64,000 nucleotides of DNA, from contig NZ_CP128185.1 in the NCBI RefSeq assembly GCF_030316135.1, forward strand, positions 2,046,001 to 2,110,000, written 5' to 3'. The position numbers were made by a program, and so were the translations under genes. Position 1 is the stretch's first letter. Each line of letters starts with the position of its first letter. Shown here in pieces: positions 1 to 8,648 of this stretch. The notes below the pieces were generated by a model, which saw only the letters and a program-made list of their open reading frames with translations, was not told the origin of the DNA and did not search any database. This stretch comes from Aliiglaciecola sp. LCG003. GTDB taxonomy: Bacteria > Pseudomonadota > Gammaproteobacteria > Enterobacterales > Alteromonadaceae.

Positions 1-1
1 C

Positions 2-958
2 ACGACCCTAAATTTTTCGGGCCCGGTGATGCCAAGTGAAGCCACGGCTCAACGTTTTGTGGTGCAAAAATCTACTGCGGCTGCTTTAAACTTTGCAGCT
101 TCCATGGCAGTTGCCAGTCGAATTTATGACGACTTTGAGCAATTTGCCGGGCATGCCAATGATTATAGACGCGCGGCTGAGTCGGCGTGGCAGTGGGCGC
201 AAGCCAACCCGTCGATCGCTTATATGCAGCCGAATGACGTGTTAACCGGTGAATATGGGGATACGGAATTTGACGACGAATTCGCTTGGGCAGCCGCTGA
301 GCTTTACCTTCTAACAACTGACGATAAGTATCTGCAGCAATTCAAGCAACTGAATGTCATGCCTATGGTGCCTGATTGGTCAAATAGTGCGGCGTTGGGT
401 TATATTTCATTATTAAATAACGCTAAAACAACCTTGAGTAATGAAGATTACAATCAATTCTATGCAAGATATCTTTCTTTGGCAGATTCAATATTAAAAC
501 AACACCAAGAGTCTGCTTATGCTGTGGCGATGGAGAATTCAGACTTTGTTTGGGGCAGTAATGGAGTGGCGTTAAATAAGGCCTTTATCTTGTTACAAGC
601 TCAACGCTTGTCTAAAAATGATAAATATAAATCGGCAGTTACGGGTTTAGTTGATTATGTTTTAGGGCGTAACCCAACAGGTTATTCTTACTTAACGGGT
701 TTTGGTGCAAAAACACCGCTGGATATCCACCATCGACAATCCCACGCCGATAATATAAAGGATCCCGTGCCTGGATTTGTTGCCGGAGGTGCTCAACCAG
801 GTCAACAAGATAAATGCAACTATCCGTCACAATTACCAGCCAAATCATACCTAGATGACTGGTGTAGCTATGCATCCAATGAAGTCACGATTAATTGGAA
901 TGCCCCTTTAGTGTATGTTTTGGCAAGCTTACATACCATGCAGTATGACTCTAAATAA
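2..958 (+). CDS. Glycoside hydrolase family 9 endoglucanase, C-terminal part (5' end outside window)
   Basis: C-terminal half of a GH9 (cellulase E-type) catalytic domain, which hydrolyses beta-1,4-glucan by inversion. The frame is open from base 2 without a stop, and the residues before the first possible start (NFSGPV) already match the family, so the gene is cut by the window edge and the GTG at 26 is not a true start. Both GH9 signatures are present: the G-x-N...TP..IHHR block near nucleotides 664-736, and the C-terminal D-x4-Y-x3-E...NWNAP block, where the Glu at 881-883 is the expected proton donor. The protein ends soon after this block, so no C-terminal binding module follows. Substrate could be cellulose, mixed-linkage glucan or cello-oligosaccharide. 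Family call is firm; exact substrate is not. Confidence 0.9.
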   Translation, partial: TTLNFSGPVMPSEATAQRFVVQKSTAAALNFAASMAVASRIYDDFEQFAGHANDYRRAAESAWQWAQANPSIAYMQPNDVLTGEYGDTEFDDEFAWAAAELYLLTTDDKYLQQFKQLNVMPMVPDWSNSAALGYISLLNNAKTTLSNEDYNQFYARYLSLADSILKQHQESAYAVAMENSDFVWGSNGVALNKAFILLQAQRLSKNDKYKSAVTGLVDYVLGRNPTGYSYLTGFGAKTPLDIHHRQSHADNIKDPVPGFVAGGAQPGQQDKCNYPSQLPAKSYLDDWCSYASNEVTINWNAPLVYVLASLHTMQYDSK

Positions 959-1464
959 GCATAAAAATTAGTGATTCTTAGTGAGAAAATTGTACTCTTT
1001 AATCCCCTTAGCTCGGCCCTGAGGACTCTTCATTAGTCGATAAAGCACTATCATGCACTGTGGGTAAACCTGAAATGGCAATACACAAAAGTATGCTATT
1101 CATCTAAGGGACTTTGAATCCCAATATTGGTGTGTAAGGGACACAATCAAGACACCCTTAATAAATTAATTTACTGGCTATTTTATTTTAACTCCGTGCT
1201 TTAATAGAACATTGACTATACTGTCTTAGGCCGAATTAGAATGTAAAGGGTTAGGGGGCTTAGCTATTGCTCTCAACAGCTCAGGTTATATTGCTCCTTA
1301 CTAGGCCGTCCAAAGATCGTAAATTGCGAGCTGCGGTGCAGCACCGTCTTAATTGCATATATTGGCTAGCCAAGGGTGAAATATAAACATCTTACACTCT
1401 CAGAATTGTATATCTTCGCAACTTGCATTTTCCTTATTTACTCTTTAACTACGGATTGGGAAAG
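959..1464. other. Intergenic region between GH9 gene and cyclic-di-GMP gene
   Basis: About 500 bases without a convincing gene. A sigma-70-like pair is possible at roughly 1212-1242 (TTGACT, then TAGAAT, with a long 19-base spacer) and could drive the downstream GGDEF-EAL gene. A short GC-rich inverted repeat (GGTGC/GCACC) lies around 1333-1346. No T-rich intrinsic terminator for the GH9 gene is evident. Confidence 0.4.
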
Positions 1465-3576
1465 ATGAAGTCTGAGCTGGATAATGCTAAAACACACTTA
1501 AATAAATTAGGTCAATCGCCAGATGATATAGAGATGTATCTCAAGGCTGTTTTCAATGATATAGGAGACCCAATATTCGTAAAGGACCACGAATGCAGGT
1601 TGATAATTGTCAATGACGCTTTTTGCAGCATTTTCGGTCTACCCAGGAAGGATATCATTGGTAAAACCCTGGCCGAAAAAGTTCCGCCTGAAGAGCGTGA
1701 CCACTTTTTATCTATTGATAGAGAGGTATTATCTAAAGGCAAAGAAATTTTATGCGAAGAGACTCTCACTACCAGTGGGGTGCAGACCAAAACAATTTTG
1801 ACCCGAAAAAACAGATTCGTAGATAGCAACGGAAATTACTTTCTGGTGGGGATAATCCATGATATTACCCCTCGCAAGCAAATCGAAGAAAGATTAAAAC
1901 GAGCAGCCAGTGTCGTCAGTCATGCACATGAAGGTATCATGATCACCGATTCCACAGCTACTATTATAGAGGTCAATCAGAGTTTTAGCCGTATTACTGG
2001 GTATGCTGAAGAAGAAGTGCTGGGTCAAAATCCAAGAATTCTTCAATCTGGTCGTCAATCAGCTGAATTTTACGGAGAAATGTGGCGTACCATCCTAGCA
2101 AAAGGCTATTGGCGTGGTGAGATTTGGAATCGTCGTAAAAATGGTGAGGTATACCCTGAAATGCTGACTATTAGTGCGGTGAAGAATACCAATGGACAGG
2201 TACAGCATTACATTTCACTATCAACCGATATTACACCAATGAAGGCGTATCAAGGACGGCTGGAGCGAATTGCCCATTTCGATCCCCTGACCAATCTCCC
2301 CAATCGCGTATTACTTGCAGACCGGCTAAGCCAGGCCATGGTGCAATGCCAACGACGTCAATTATCACTGGCAGTTGCATTTATGGACTTAGATGGCTTT
2401 AAAACCATAAATGACAGTCTTGGTCACAATGTTGGCGATAAGTTGCTCATTACCGTGTCTCAGCGTATGAAAGAAGCATTGCGAGAAGGTGATACATTAG
2501 CTCGAATAGGTGGTGATGAATTTATCGCAGTAATGGTTGATTTAGAAAAGATTGAAGATGGTGAGCTTGTTTTAAAGCGCCTACTCAAAGCTGTGTCTGA
2601 ACCCGTTTCCGTGGGTGATGCAGTAATGCAAGTTTCAGCCAGTATTGGTGTCACCCTTTATCCACAGGATGGAGTAGATGCAGACCAATTGATGCGACAT
2701 GCTGACCAAGCTATGTACGTTGCTAAACAAGCCGGTAAAAACCGTTTCCACCTTTTTGATACTGCACAAGATACAGCGTTCAAGACGCAGTTGGAAAGTA
2801 TTGAAAATGTAAGCTTGGCTTTGGCTAAGGGAGAGTTTGTCTTGCACTTTCAACCAAAGGTCAATATGCGTACAGGCACAGTAGTAGGCGTTGAAGCATT
2901 AATTCGTTGGCAGCACCCAATCAATGGTTTAGTGCCGCCTATTGAGTTCTTACCTGTGATAGAGGGGCATTTGATTAGTTTAAAACTGGGGGAATGGGTT
3001 ATCGACACGGCTTTGCAGCAAATTATTAAATGGAGAAGTGTGGGGGTAGACCTGCCGATTAGTGTTAACATTAGTGCATATCAGTTACAACAAAACAATT
3101 TCACTGCTCAATTAGCAGCAATATTAGCACTCAATCCTGAGGTCAATCCAAACTGCTTAGAATTGGAAATTTTAGAAACAACCGCATTACATGACACCTG
3201 CCAAGTGTCTACTACTATGAATGCATGCCATGATTTGGGTGTGCGTTTCGCTATAGACGACTTTGGTACAGGGTATTCTTCACTTACTTATCTTAAGCGC
3301 TTACCAGCGTACTTAATCAAGATTGACCAAAGCTTCGTGCGAGACATGCTACAAGATGATGATGATCTGGCCATCGTTGAGGGGGTAGTTGGATTGACCA
3401 AAGCTTTCCAGCGTAAAGTGATTGCAGAAGGAGTCGAATCCATCGAACATGGTGTTGCATTATTAAAACTAGGTTGTGAGTTGGCCCAAGGTTATGGGAT
3501 CGCTCGACCGATGCCGGCCGCTGACCTTCCTGAATGGCTTGCTAACTGGAAAGCGGATGATTCTTGGCTTATCTGA
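1465..3576 (+). CDS. PAS-PAS-GGDEF-EAL cyclic-di-GMP signalling protein
   Basis: Bifunctional-type diguanylate cyclase/phosphodiesterase of about 703 residues. There are two N-terminal PAS sensor domains (about 20-135 and 145-260). A GGDEF domain follows with an intact GGDEF motif at residues 349-353 and an RxxD inhibitory site at 340-343. The C-terminal EAL domain has an intact EAL motif at 477-479 and a DDFGTGYSS segment. Both catalytic motifs look functional, so either making or degrading c-di-GMP is possible. No membrane segment or signal peptide is visible, so it should be cytosolic. The frame opens earlier at a TTG (1423), but the ATG at 1465, just behind a purine-rich stretch, gives the better start. 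It stands alone, with no partner gene in the same direction. Confidence 0.9.
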   Translation: MKSELDNAKTHLNKLGQSPDDIEMYLKAVFNDIGDPIFVKDHECRLIIVNDAFCSIFGLPRKDIIGKTLAEKVPPEERDHFLSIDREVLSKGKEILCEETLTTSGVQTKTILTRKNRFVDSNGNYFLVGIIHDITPRKQIEERLKRAASVVSHAHEGIMITDSTATIIEVNQSFSRITGYAEEEVLGQNPRILQSGRQSAEFYGEMWRTILAKGYWRGEIWNRRKNGEVYPEMLTISAVKNTNGQVQHYISLSTDITPMKAYQGRLERIAHFDPLTNLPNRVLLADRLSQAMVQCQRRQLSLAVAFMDLDGFKTINDSLGHNVGDKLLITVSQRMKEALREGDTLARIGGDEFIAVMVDLEKIEDGELVLKRLLKAVSEPVSVGDAVMQVSASIGVTLYPQDGVDADQLMRHADQAMYVAKQAGKNRFHLFDTAQDTAFKTQLESIENVSLALAKGEFVLHFQPKVNMRTGTVVGVEALIRWQHPINGLVPPIEFLPVIEGHLISLKLGEWVIDTALQQIIKWRSVGVDLPISVNISAYQLQQNNFTAQLAAILALNPEVNPNCLELEILETTALHDTCQVSTTMNACHDLGVRFAIDDFGTGYSSLTYLKRLPAYLIKIDQSFVRDMLQDDDDLAIVEGVVGLTKAFQRKVIAEGVESIEHGVALLKLGCELAQGYGIARPMPAADLPEWLANWKADDSWLI

Positions 3577-3901
3577 TATAGGTATTCCCCATTAATTAAG
3601 CGCCACTCTAACCTTACTGCTGTTAATTCCGTTCACAAGTACTGTTATCAAGACAACAATTTAAAGGTAATGGCTTCTGTTTTTAGATCATTTTGTCGAC
3701 TGGCTTTAAATGTTAATAACATTGAATTCTAACGTGTTATTAAATATTCAACAAAAACAATTGGGTAACTTTGAAATATAGCTGTAACTATCTGACTTAC
3801 AAGTCGTTTACCTTTGTGATACAGCATTCATACAGACACTAACGAAAATTTCATGCATAACTTTAAACACCTAAGAATGGTCTTAGGGTTTGGAGAATAC
3901 T
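3577..3901. other. Intergenic region with hairpin before small secreted protein gene
   Basis: AT-rich spacer. A perfect 7-bp hairpin (CCTAAGA, loop ATGG, TCTTAGG) at 3870-3887 sits directly in front of the ribosome binding site GGAG (3892-3895) of the next gene and would lie in its 5' untranslated region. An 8-bp inverted repeat (TAATAACA/TGTTATTA) lies around 3713-3741. No gene seen. Confidence 0.4.
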
Positions 3902-4219
3902 ATGAAAAAGCTAATCGCAATATTACTTATGTGTGCTTGTGCACAGGTTAATGCGGGTTTAAAAGAGTCGCTAGAGTATCGGTTCGAAGGTGACGTTTTT
4001 TATGCGGGTTATTGCCAAGCTGTACTGGAGGACAATGTTAAATTAATGGAATCCAAAATCCGCTCCCACGTAGGGAAAGTCGCATCTACCCCCAAAGCCG
4101 TAACAAAAGCTATTTTGGCCCACAACGGCATTACTTGTGATGGGATGGATCTGGTTACATTTTCAAAACAGCGTCATGCCACAGAAATTTATGCTTATTT
4201 GCGCGCTAAAAATGACTAG
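3902..4219 (+). CDS. Small secreted protein resembling DUF3718
   Basis: Encodes 105 residues with a clear signal peptide: MKK, a hydrophobic core, and a likely cut after VNA near residue 18. The mature part of about 87 residues contains two cysteines (in GYCQA and ITCDG) that could form a periplasmic disulfide. It resembles the DUF3718 proteins common in Alteromonas/Shewanella-type bacteria; their function is unknown. The frame opens at a TTG at 3890, but the ATG at 3902 is preceded by GGAG and starts the signal peptide, so it is preferred. A strong terminator follows, making this a single-gene transcript. The DUF assignment is from memory of the family. Confidence 0.75.
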   Translation: MKKLIAILLMCACAQVNAGLKESLEYRFEGDVFYAGYCQAVLEDNVKLMESKIRSHVGKVASTPKAVTKAILAHNGITCDGMDLVTFSKQRHATEIYAYLRAKND

Positions 4220-4256
4220 TGCTCTACGCGAACACAATCATATTTTAACAAAATTC

Positions 4257-4280
4257 ATAGCCTGCTTAGCAGGCTATTTT
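4257..4280 (+). terminator. Intrinsic terminator after DUF3718-like gene
   Basis: Perfect 9-bp stem (ATAGCCTGC/GCAGGCTAT) with a 3-base loop, running into TTT, 38 bases after the stop codon of the small secreted protein gene. Confidence 0.85.
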
Positions 4281-4558
4281 ACAAAATAAGGCATCAATTT
4301 AGTTAACGCTTGCCCGTATATGGTGCGATGGGTAATAAATATTTCCGTAATTTCTGCTCTCAATTTATTGAAAAATCTAACCCAAACTTAATATCGCTAT
4401 TTGTATCAATGCCTTAGCTTAATAACTCAGAAGAATTTCAGTATCCAAATCTAACTGGCCTGCGCTTTGCTTTTGACTGGTTAATACTAAATCACTATGT
4501 AAAACCCTATCACAAGGTTTAACACAGATATTGAACCCTAAAGCGAGACGCTAACCTG
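4281..4558. other. Intergenic region upstream of nasT
   Basis: Together with the preceding terminator this is a 339-base gap. No gene is seen. It holds the promoter-like sequence described at 4473-4501 and little else. Confidence 0.4.
4473..4501 (+). promoter_or_regulatory. Candidate sigma-70 promoter for nasT-nasS
   Basis: TTGACT at 4473-4478 and TATGTA at 4496-4501, separated by 17 bases, about 58 bases before the nasT start. The -35 matches well; the -10 is only fair. Confidence 0.4.
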
Positions 4559-5170
4559 ATGCCAGAACTAGCAGATAAAATGAAAGTGTTGCTGATAGAT
4601 GTCGATTTGGCCAAGATTCAGGACGTGTCGGATGCCTTGTGCGACTCTAGATATAGTATTGCACAGCATCAGGGGCAGCCGGCGTCCCTATTGAAAATGG
4701 TGGATAGTCTACAACCGGATATTATTGTTATTGATATTGAAAGCCCTAGTCGAGATATGTTGGAGAGCTTATCAGCCATTTCGAACTTTAACCCAAAACC
4801 CGTTGTCATGTTTAGTACGCAAAATGACACTGAGGTTATTAACCAATCAATTCAATCTGGCGTGAGTGCCTATGTAGTCGGGGATGTGGAACCTAGTCGT
4901 GTTAAACCTATTTTGGATGCGGCTGTCGCTCGGTTTACCCAGTTTCATCAGATGAAAAATCAGTTATATGACACTCAGCAGCAACTCAACGCTAAAGAAA
5001 TAGTTGATAAGGCGAAGCGTGCCTTAATCAAACAGAAATCATTGACGGAAGAGCAAGCTTTTCACTCAATGCGCAAGACTGCGATGGACTCTGGCCAATG
5101 CATAGAAGATGTAGCTAAAACCGTATTGAGCATATTAAACAATCTAGATACAGGAGCGAGAAGTCGATGA
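4559..5170 (+). CDS. nasT: ANTAR-domain response regulator NasT
   Basis: Transcription antiterminator of about 203 residues. An N-terminal receiver-like domain carries the ID-IES segment at the usual phospho-acceptor position. The C-terminal ANTAR RNA-binding domain (about 140-200) shows the KAKxxLxxxxxxTEEQAFxxMRKxAM pattern. In characterised NasS-NasT pairs, NasS holds NasT inactive until nitrate or nitrite binds NasS; free NasT then binds a two-hairpin RNA leader and prevents termination ahead of nitrate-assimilation genes. It overlaps nasS by four bases, and a matching leader lies just beyond nasS. The start at 4559 lacks a strong Shine-Dalgarno; the ATG at 4580 is an alternative. Confidence 0.88.
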   Translation: MPELADKMKVLLIDVDLAKIQDVSDALCDSRYSIAQHQGQPASLLKMVDSLQPDIIVIDIESPSRDMLESLSAISNFNPKPVVMFSTQNDTEVINQSIQSGVSAYVVGDVEPSRVKPILDAAVARFTQFHQMKNQLYDTQQQLNAKEIVDKAKRALIKQKSLTEEQAFHSMRKTAMDSGQCIEDVAKTVLSILNNLDTGARSR

Positions 5171-6312
5171 TTTTGGAAACCACAGATATTAATTTGGGGT
5201 TTATTCCTCTAACTGATTCTGCCCCACTGATTGTAGCCAAAGAATTTGGTTTTTTTGCAGAATGGGGCTTAAATGTGAATTTATTAAAGCAGAACTCCTG
5301 GGCCACCTTACGAGATAAATTACACGCTGGCTTACTTGACGCTGCACAAATGCTGGCACCTATGCCGATTGCGAGTACCTTGGGGCTTGGTGTTGCGCCA
5401 ACACCGGTAATCACCCCTTTGATCCTTAGCTTAAATGGCAATGCAATAACACTATCTGAATCCTTACATTTAGAAATATTACAAGCCAATAAAATATCCC
5501 ATATTACCTTGCCGATGGCAGCTTATTTATTGCAAGAGGTTGTTGCAAAACGCAAAGAAACGGGGACCGCTAAATTAAGTTTTGCAAATGTATTTCCTTA
5601 TAGTTGTCACTATTATCAATTGAGAGATTGGCTAAAATCAGGTCATATCAGTGACGATGATGTAGATATTGTTGTGGTCCCGCCAGTCAGTATGGTTAAT
5701 TTTATGGAAGCCGGTGAAATTGATGGTTTTTGTGTTGGCGGCCCCTGGAATGCAAAAGCCGTGCGTTCAGGCATTGGTATAACAGCGTTAACATCTTTTG
5801 ATATCTGGCAAGACTCCCCAGAAAAAGTATTAGGGTTACTTGAGTCTTACTATACCCAAAATCCTAATACAGTTTTGGCGCTATGCGCGGCTCTTAAACA
5901 AGCTTGTAGTTGGCTAGAAACCATACCTAATTGTTTTGAGGCTGCTCGAGTGTTAAGCAAGAGCCGTTACCTTGATGCACCGCTGGATGTTATCGCACCT
6001 TCGCTATTAGGAAGCTGTCTGACTCACAAATCCACAGGCCCACGCAGTATACCTTCATATAATCAATTTTCTGCTCGGCATAATGGTTCGATTAATCAGC
6101 CAGAGCTAGTTCGTGGTGAATGGTTATTAAAGCAAATGCATAATGCAGGACAGATAGATATCAGTACCATTCAGCCCTCCTTTGTTTCAAAAGTTTACCG
6201 GCCCGATATTTATCAACAAATGAAGAAGGTGTTGGACCAACATGCGTTAACTAACATCGATGAGGCTTTGAGGCACTTTGATGGTGCCCGTTTGCACCGT
6301 GTTATATCCTGA
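5167..6312 (+). CDS. nasS: Nitrate/nitrite sensor NasS (CmpA/NrtA-type periplasmic-binding fold)
   Basis: 381-residue protein of the NrtA/CmpA solute-binding family. It starts directly with the binding fold (LGFIPLTDSAPLIVAKEFGFF) and has no signal peptide, as expected for the cytosolic sensor NasS rather than an ABC-transporter binding protein. The segments VVVPPVSMVNFMEAGEIDGFCVGGPWNAKAV are typical of the nitrate/bicarbonate-binding group. Its ATG overlaps the nasT stop (ATGA), so the two are translationally coupled and probably made in fixed ratio. No nitrate permease genes adjoin it, which supports a sensory role. Confidence 0.88.
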   Translation: MILETTDINLGFIPLTDSAPLIVAKEFGFFAEWGLNVNLLKQNSWATLRDKLHAGLLDAAQMLAPMPIASTLGLGVAPTPVITPLILSLNGNAITLSESLHLEILQANKISHITLPMAAYLLQEVVAKRKETGTAKLSFANVFPYSCHYYQLRDWLKSGHISDDDVDIVVVPPVSMVNFMEAGEIDGFCVGGPWNAKAVRSGIGITALTSFDIWQDSPEKVLGLLESYYTQNPNTVLALCAALKQACSWLETIPNCFEAARVLSKSRYLDAPLDVIAPSLLGSCLTHKSTGPRSIPSYNQFSARHNGSINQPELVRGEWLLKQMHNAGQIDISTIQPSFVSKVYRPDIYQQMKKVLDQHALTNIDEALRHFDGARLHRVIS

Positions 6313-6373
6313 TAAATCATTAAAACATAATGTCATATTTATAAATTATTGAATTTAATGGATAAATATTTCA

Positions 6374-6389
6374 TGGCGTTCTTTCTGCT
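6374..6389 (+). promoter_or_regulatory. Candidate sigma-54 promoter ahead of the nas leader
   Basis: TGGC at 6374-6377 and TGCT at 6386-6389 give the -24 GG and -12 GC dinucleotides at the exact sigma-54 spacing. Nitrate-assimilation operons in enterics are often transcribed by sigma-54 RNA polymerase under NtrC. Transcription would begin near 6400, about 100 bases before the leader hairpins. The central bases deviate from consensus and no clear NtrC site was found, so this is tentative. Confidence 0.5.
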
Positions 6390-6497
6390 TAGGTAGTTTT
6401 GGGATAGATACCTGTGGCTAGGTCACCTACTATTTAACACCAAGGTCTAACGACTTTTATATTTACACCAGCCAAAAGAAAAATAAGACCTATTTAG

Positions 6498-6579
6498 TTA
6501 ACGGCAGTTAAGCTGTTAATTGTTGGCAATGTCGCCTACACAATTTTTAGTGATCTGAAGTTTGTGTGGGCTTTTTTTT
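6498..6579 (+). promoter_or_regulatory. NasT (ANTAR)-type antitermination leader with overlapping terminator
   Basis: Three elements in order. P1: 8-bp stem 6498-6505/6512-6519 around a hexaloop AGTTAA. P2: stem 6521-6527/6534-6540 with one T-T mismatch around a hexaloop AATGTC, which has A at position 1 and G at position 4, the hallmark of ANTAR targets. Terminator: 10-bp stem 6534-6543/6562-6571 followed by eight T (6572-6579). P2 and the terminator share bases 6534-6540, so they exclude each other, as in known antitermination leaders. P1 keeps the loop A1 but has T at position 4. The nasTS genes lie immediately upstream; the gene downstream is broken. Confidence 0.7.
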
Positions 6580-6675
6580 ACCTTTTTTTCATGTGTTTAA
6601 CATGTAAAAAGTGATACCAGTTAAATTATCTAACTGGGCATCATGGTTAAAAATAATCTGCGCTTGGTGAATAGT

Positions 6676-7880
6676 ATGAAAACAATAAAAAATTAGCGGT
6701 AAAGGTCTGTTGTGCGGAGGCGTATTGGGCGTGCTAGCGCTGTGCACAGAAGCCTCTCAAGCATCAGTCGCATTTTACCAAGGCAGTGTAAAACTAGATA
6801 TGCGCTTGCGATATGAGTCAGTTGACCAAGATAATGCCCTTGAAGACGCTGGTGCTTTGACCCTGCGCACCCGATTGGCGTTGGTTAGTCGTTACGTAAG
6901 TGGGATCTCCGCTAGCTAGAGTTTGAAGATAACCGGATTGTAATGGGGCAGGGAAACTACAGTTTGCCTGTAACAAGCTATCAGGCTGGTGAATATTCAG
7001 TAGTCTCCGATCCTGATTTTACCGCGCTCGATCAGGCTTTTATTCGTTATGCTAATGAAAAGCTAGATATTAAATTGGGTCGCCAAGTTATCACCTTTGA
7101 GAATCATCGATTTTTAGGTCACGTTGGATGGCAACAAGTCAGACAGACCTTTGATGGGCTCACGGTGAATTATGCTCCTGTTGAGCAACTTGCTATCAAA
7201 TATGCCTATTTAACAAAACGGAGAATTTTTGCCCAACAAACAGATCTAGATGCTAAAGACCAGGTATTAAACCTTAGTTATTCATCTTCCGTTGGAAATT
7301 TAACCGCTTATAGTTATTTGCTAGAGATTAAACAACAAGCAAAGAACAAATTGGATACCTATAGCCTGCGCTTTTCGGGTCAACAAGCAGTTGAGCAGAT
7401 AACTCTGCTTTACGCCTTTGAATATGCAAGCCAGCATAACCACACAGATATATCTGATTATGATGCTAAGTACTTTTTTGCTGAAACAGGCTTGCTATTC
7501 AATGGAGTCACCGCAAAATTGGCCTATGAAATACTCGGTTCTGACAATGGTGAGTTCGGCTTTCAAACACCTTTGGCAACATTGCATAAATTTAATGGTT
7601 GTTCAGATCAATTTTTAATGACGCCCTCGCAAGGACTAAAGGACATCTATTTAAGTTTATCTATGCCTATATTAGGAGGTACGGCCGTGGTTGTATATCA
7701 TGACTTTTCCGCAGATGACGGTGTTACCGGCGCCGAGGATTTTGCTAGTGAAGTGGATTTGCAGTTCACCCGTAAGTTTAGTTAGCATTATAGCCTGGGT
7801 GTAAAGTGGCCGCTTATTCTGCGCAGGATACAAAAGTAGATACCAACAAACTTTGGTTGTGTTTTGCTGCTTCCTTTTAA
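6676..7880 (+). pseudogene. Alginate-export-family outer-membrane porin, degraded
   Basis: Remnant of a beta-barrel porin of the alginate_export family, about 400 residues when whole. The ATG at 6676 runs into a stop after six codons; the signal peptide continues one frame over, so a frameshift lies in the A-run at 6686-6691. A second break near 6900-6920 moves the reading to the frame of LEFEDNRIVMGQG. The long middle part (to 7785) is intact, then TAG at 7783-7785 interrupts it. The barrel's last strand resumes in another frame (AAYSAQDTK...AASF) and ends at TAA 7878-7880 with a terminal Phe, as expected for an outer-membrane protein. Such porins often sit in nas operons, and this one follows the NasT leader. 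At least four lesions argue for real decay rather than sequencing error. Confidence 0.85.
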
Positions 7881-7931
7881 TCAGACGCTGATATACTTTG
7901 TGTTAACAGCAAAGTCACCATTAGGGCTCAA

Positions 7932-8279
7932 ATGACTATTCAAATTAACTATATCGAAATACCCGTTAAAGATATCCAAAAAAGTAGAGTGTTCTTTAAC
8001 CAAGTGTTTGGCTGGACTTTCGTTGAATATGGCGAGGAATATCTAGCGATTGAAAATGCCGGTGTAGCTGGGGGCCTATATTTGGCTGATACAACGGTTG
8101 CAACTGCTAGCGGTTCAGTTTTGGTGGTGATGTACACAGATAAGTTAGAACAGCTTGGTGAAACGATAGAGCAAAATGGCGGTACGATCACCAAGCCTAT
8201 TTTCTCTTTTCCTGGCGGCCGACGTTTCCACTTTGTGGATTTAAACAATAATGAATATGCTGTCTGGAGTGATAAATAA
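7932..8279 (+). CDS. VOC (glyoxalase/bleomycin resistance) family protein
   Basis: 115 residues with the paired beta-alpha-beta-beta-beta modules of the vicinal oxygen chelate fold: INYIEIPVKDIQKSRVFFNQVFGW at the start and a C-terminal module with FPGGRRFHFVDLNNNEYAVWS. Candidate metal ligands are the Glu in IEIP and the His/Glu of the second half, but His at the first ligand position is absent, so glyoxalase I activity is doubtful. Substrate unknown. A Shine-Dalgarno-like AGGG (7922-7925) precedes the ATG. It stands alone between a porin pseudogene and the convergent EF-hand genes. Confidence 0.8.
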   Translation: MTIQINYIEIPVKDIQKSRVFFNQVFGWTFVEYGEEYLAIENAGVAGGLYLADTTVATASGSVLVVMYTDKLEQLGETIEQNGGTITKPIFSFPGGRRFHFVDLNNNEYAVWSDK

Positions 8280-8315
8280 CAGCGAGAAACTAAACTATCT
8301 GTTTGTGTATATGGA

Positions 8316-8340
8316 ATGCACCCGCCATCGGGGGGTGCAT
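8316..8340. terminator. Hairpin between convergent VOC and EF-hand genes
   Basis: 8-bp stem ATGCACCC/GGGTGCAT with a 9-base loop. Neither strand has a T tract after it, so it is a possible weak bidirectional terminator only. Confidence 0.4.
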
Positions 8341-8373
8341 AATCCTGATACGTTCTGCTTGTTGCAATTAGTG

Positions 8374-8580
8374 TTAATGTTCTGATAACTCACGGGGTGT
8401 CAAGTAGCCATCGTGGTCAATATCCAATTCGGCAAAAGCTGCCGCGAGTTCAGGATCACTTGCTACCTCATCTGCACTGATACGACCATCGTTATTCATA
8501 TCCAGCGCCATGAATCTATCATCTTGTGCCAGCGCAGAGGCGGCCAACACTAATGTACTAAATAAGATAAGGGTTTTCAT
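8374..8580 (-). CDS. Secreted EF-hand miniprotein (copy 1)
   Basis: 68 residues: signal peptide of about 18 residues ending ALA, then two EF-hand calcium loops, DMNNDGRISADE and DIDHDGYLTPRE, with the canonical Asp/Asn, Gly and Glu ligand positions. Likely exported to the periplasm and able to bind two Ca2+. GGAG lies just upstream of the ATG. It is the last of three tandem paralogues; the 68-base gap to the next one contains a new ribosome binding site. Biological role unknown. Confidence 0.82.
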   Translation of the reverse strand: MKTLILFSTLVLAASALAQDDRFMALDMNNDGRISADEVASDPELAAAFAELDIDHDGYLTPRELSEH

Positions 8581-8648
8581 ATTGCTTTCTCCAAATAAAG
8601 TGAAAAGCTAAAGTTAGGATTAGGTGTAGATAGGGACAACAGTAGCGC

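Noticed and set aside
6283-6299. NtrC site (GGTGC...GCACC) near the end of nasS
   Set aside because: The half-sites are in the reverse order from the NtrC consensus TGCACC-N5-GGTGCA.
6710-6919. Separate 69-residue gene
   Set aside because: Its translation is the signal peptide and first strands of the porin that continues in other frames; it is a fragment of the pseudogene.
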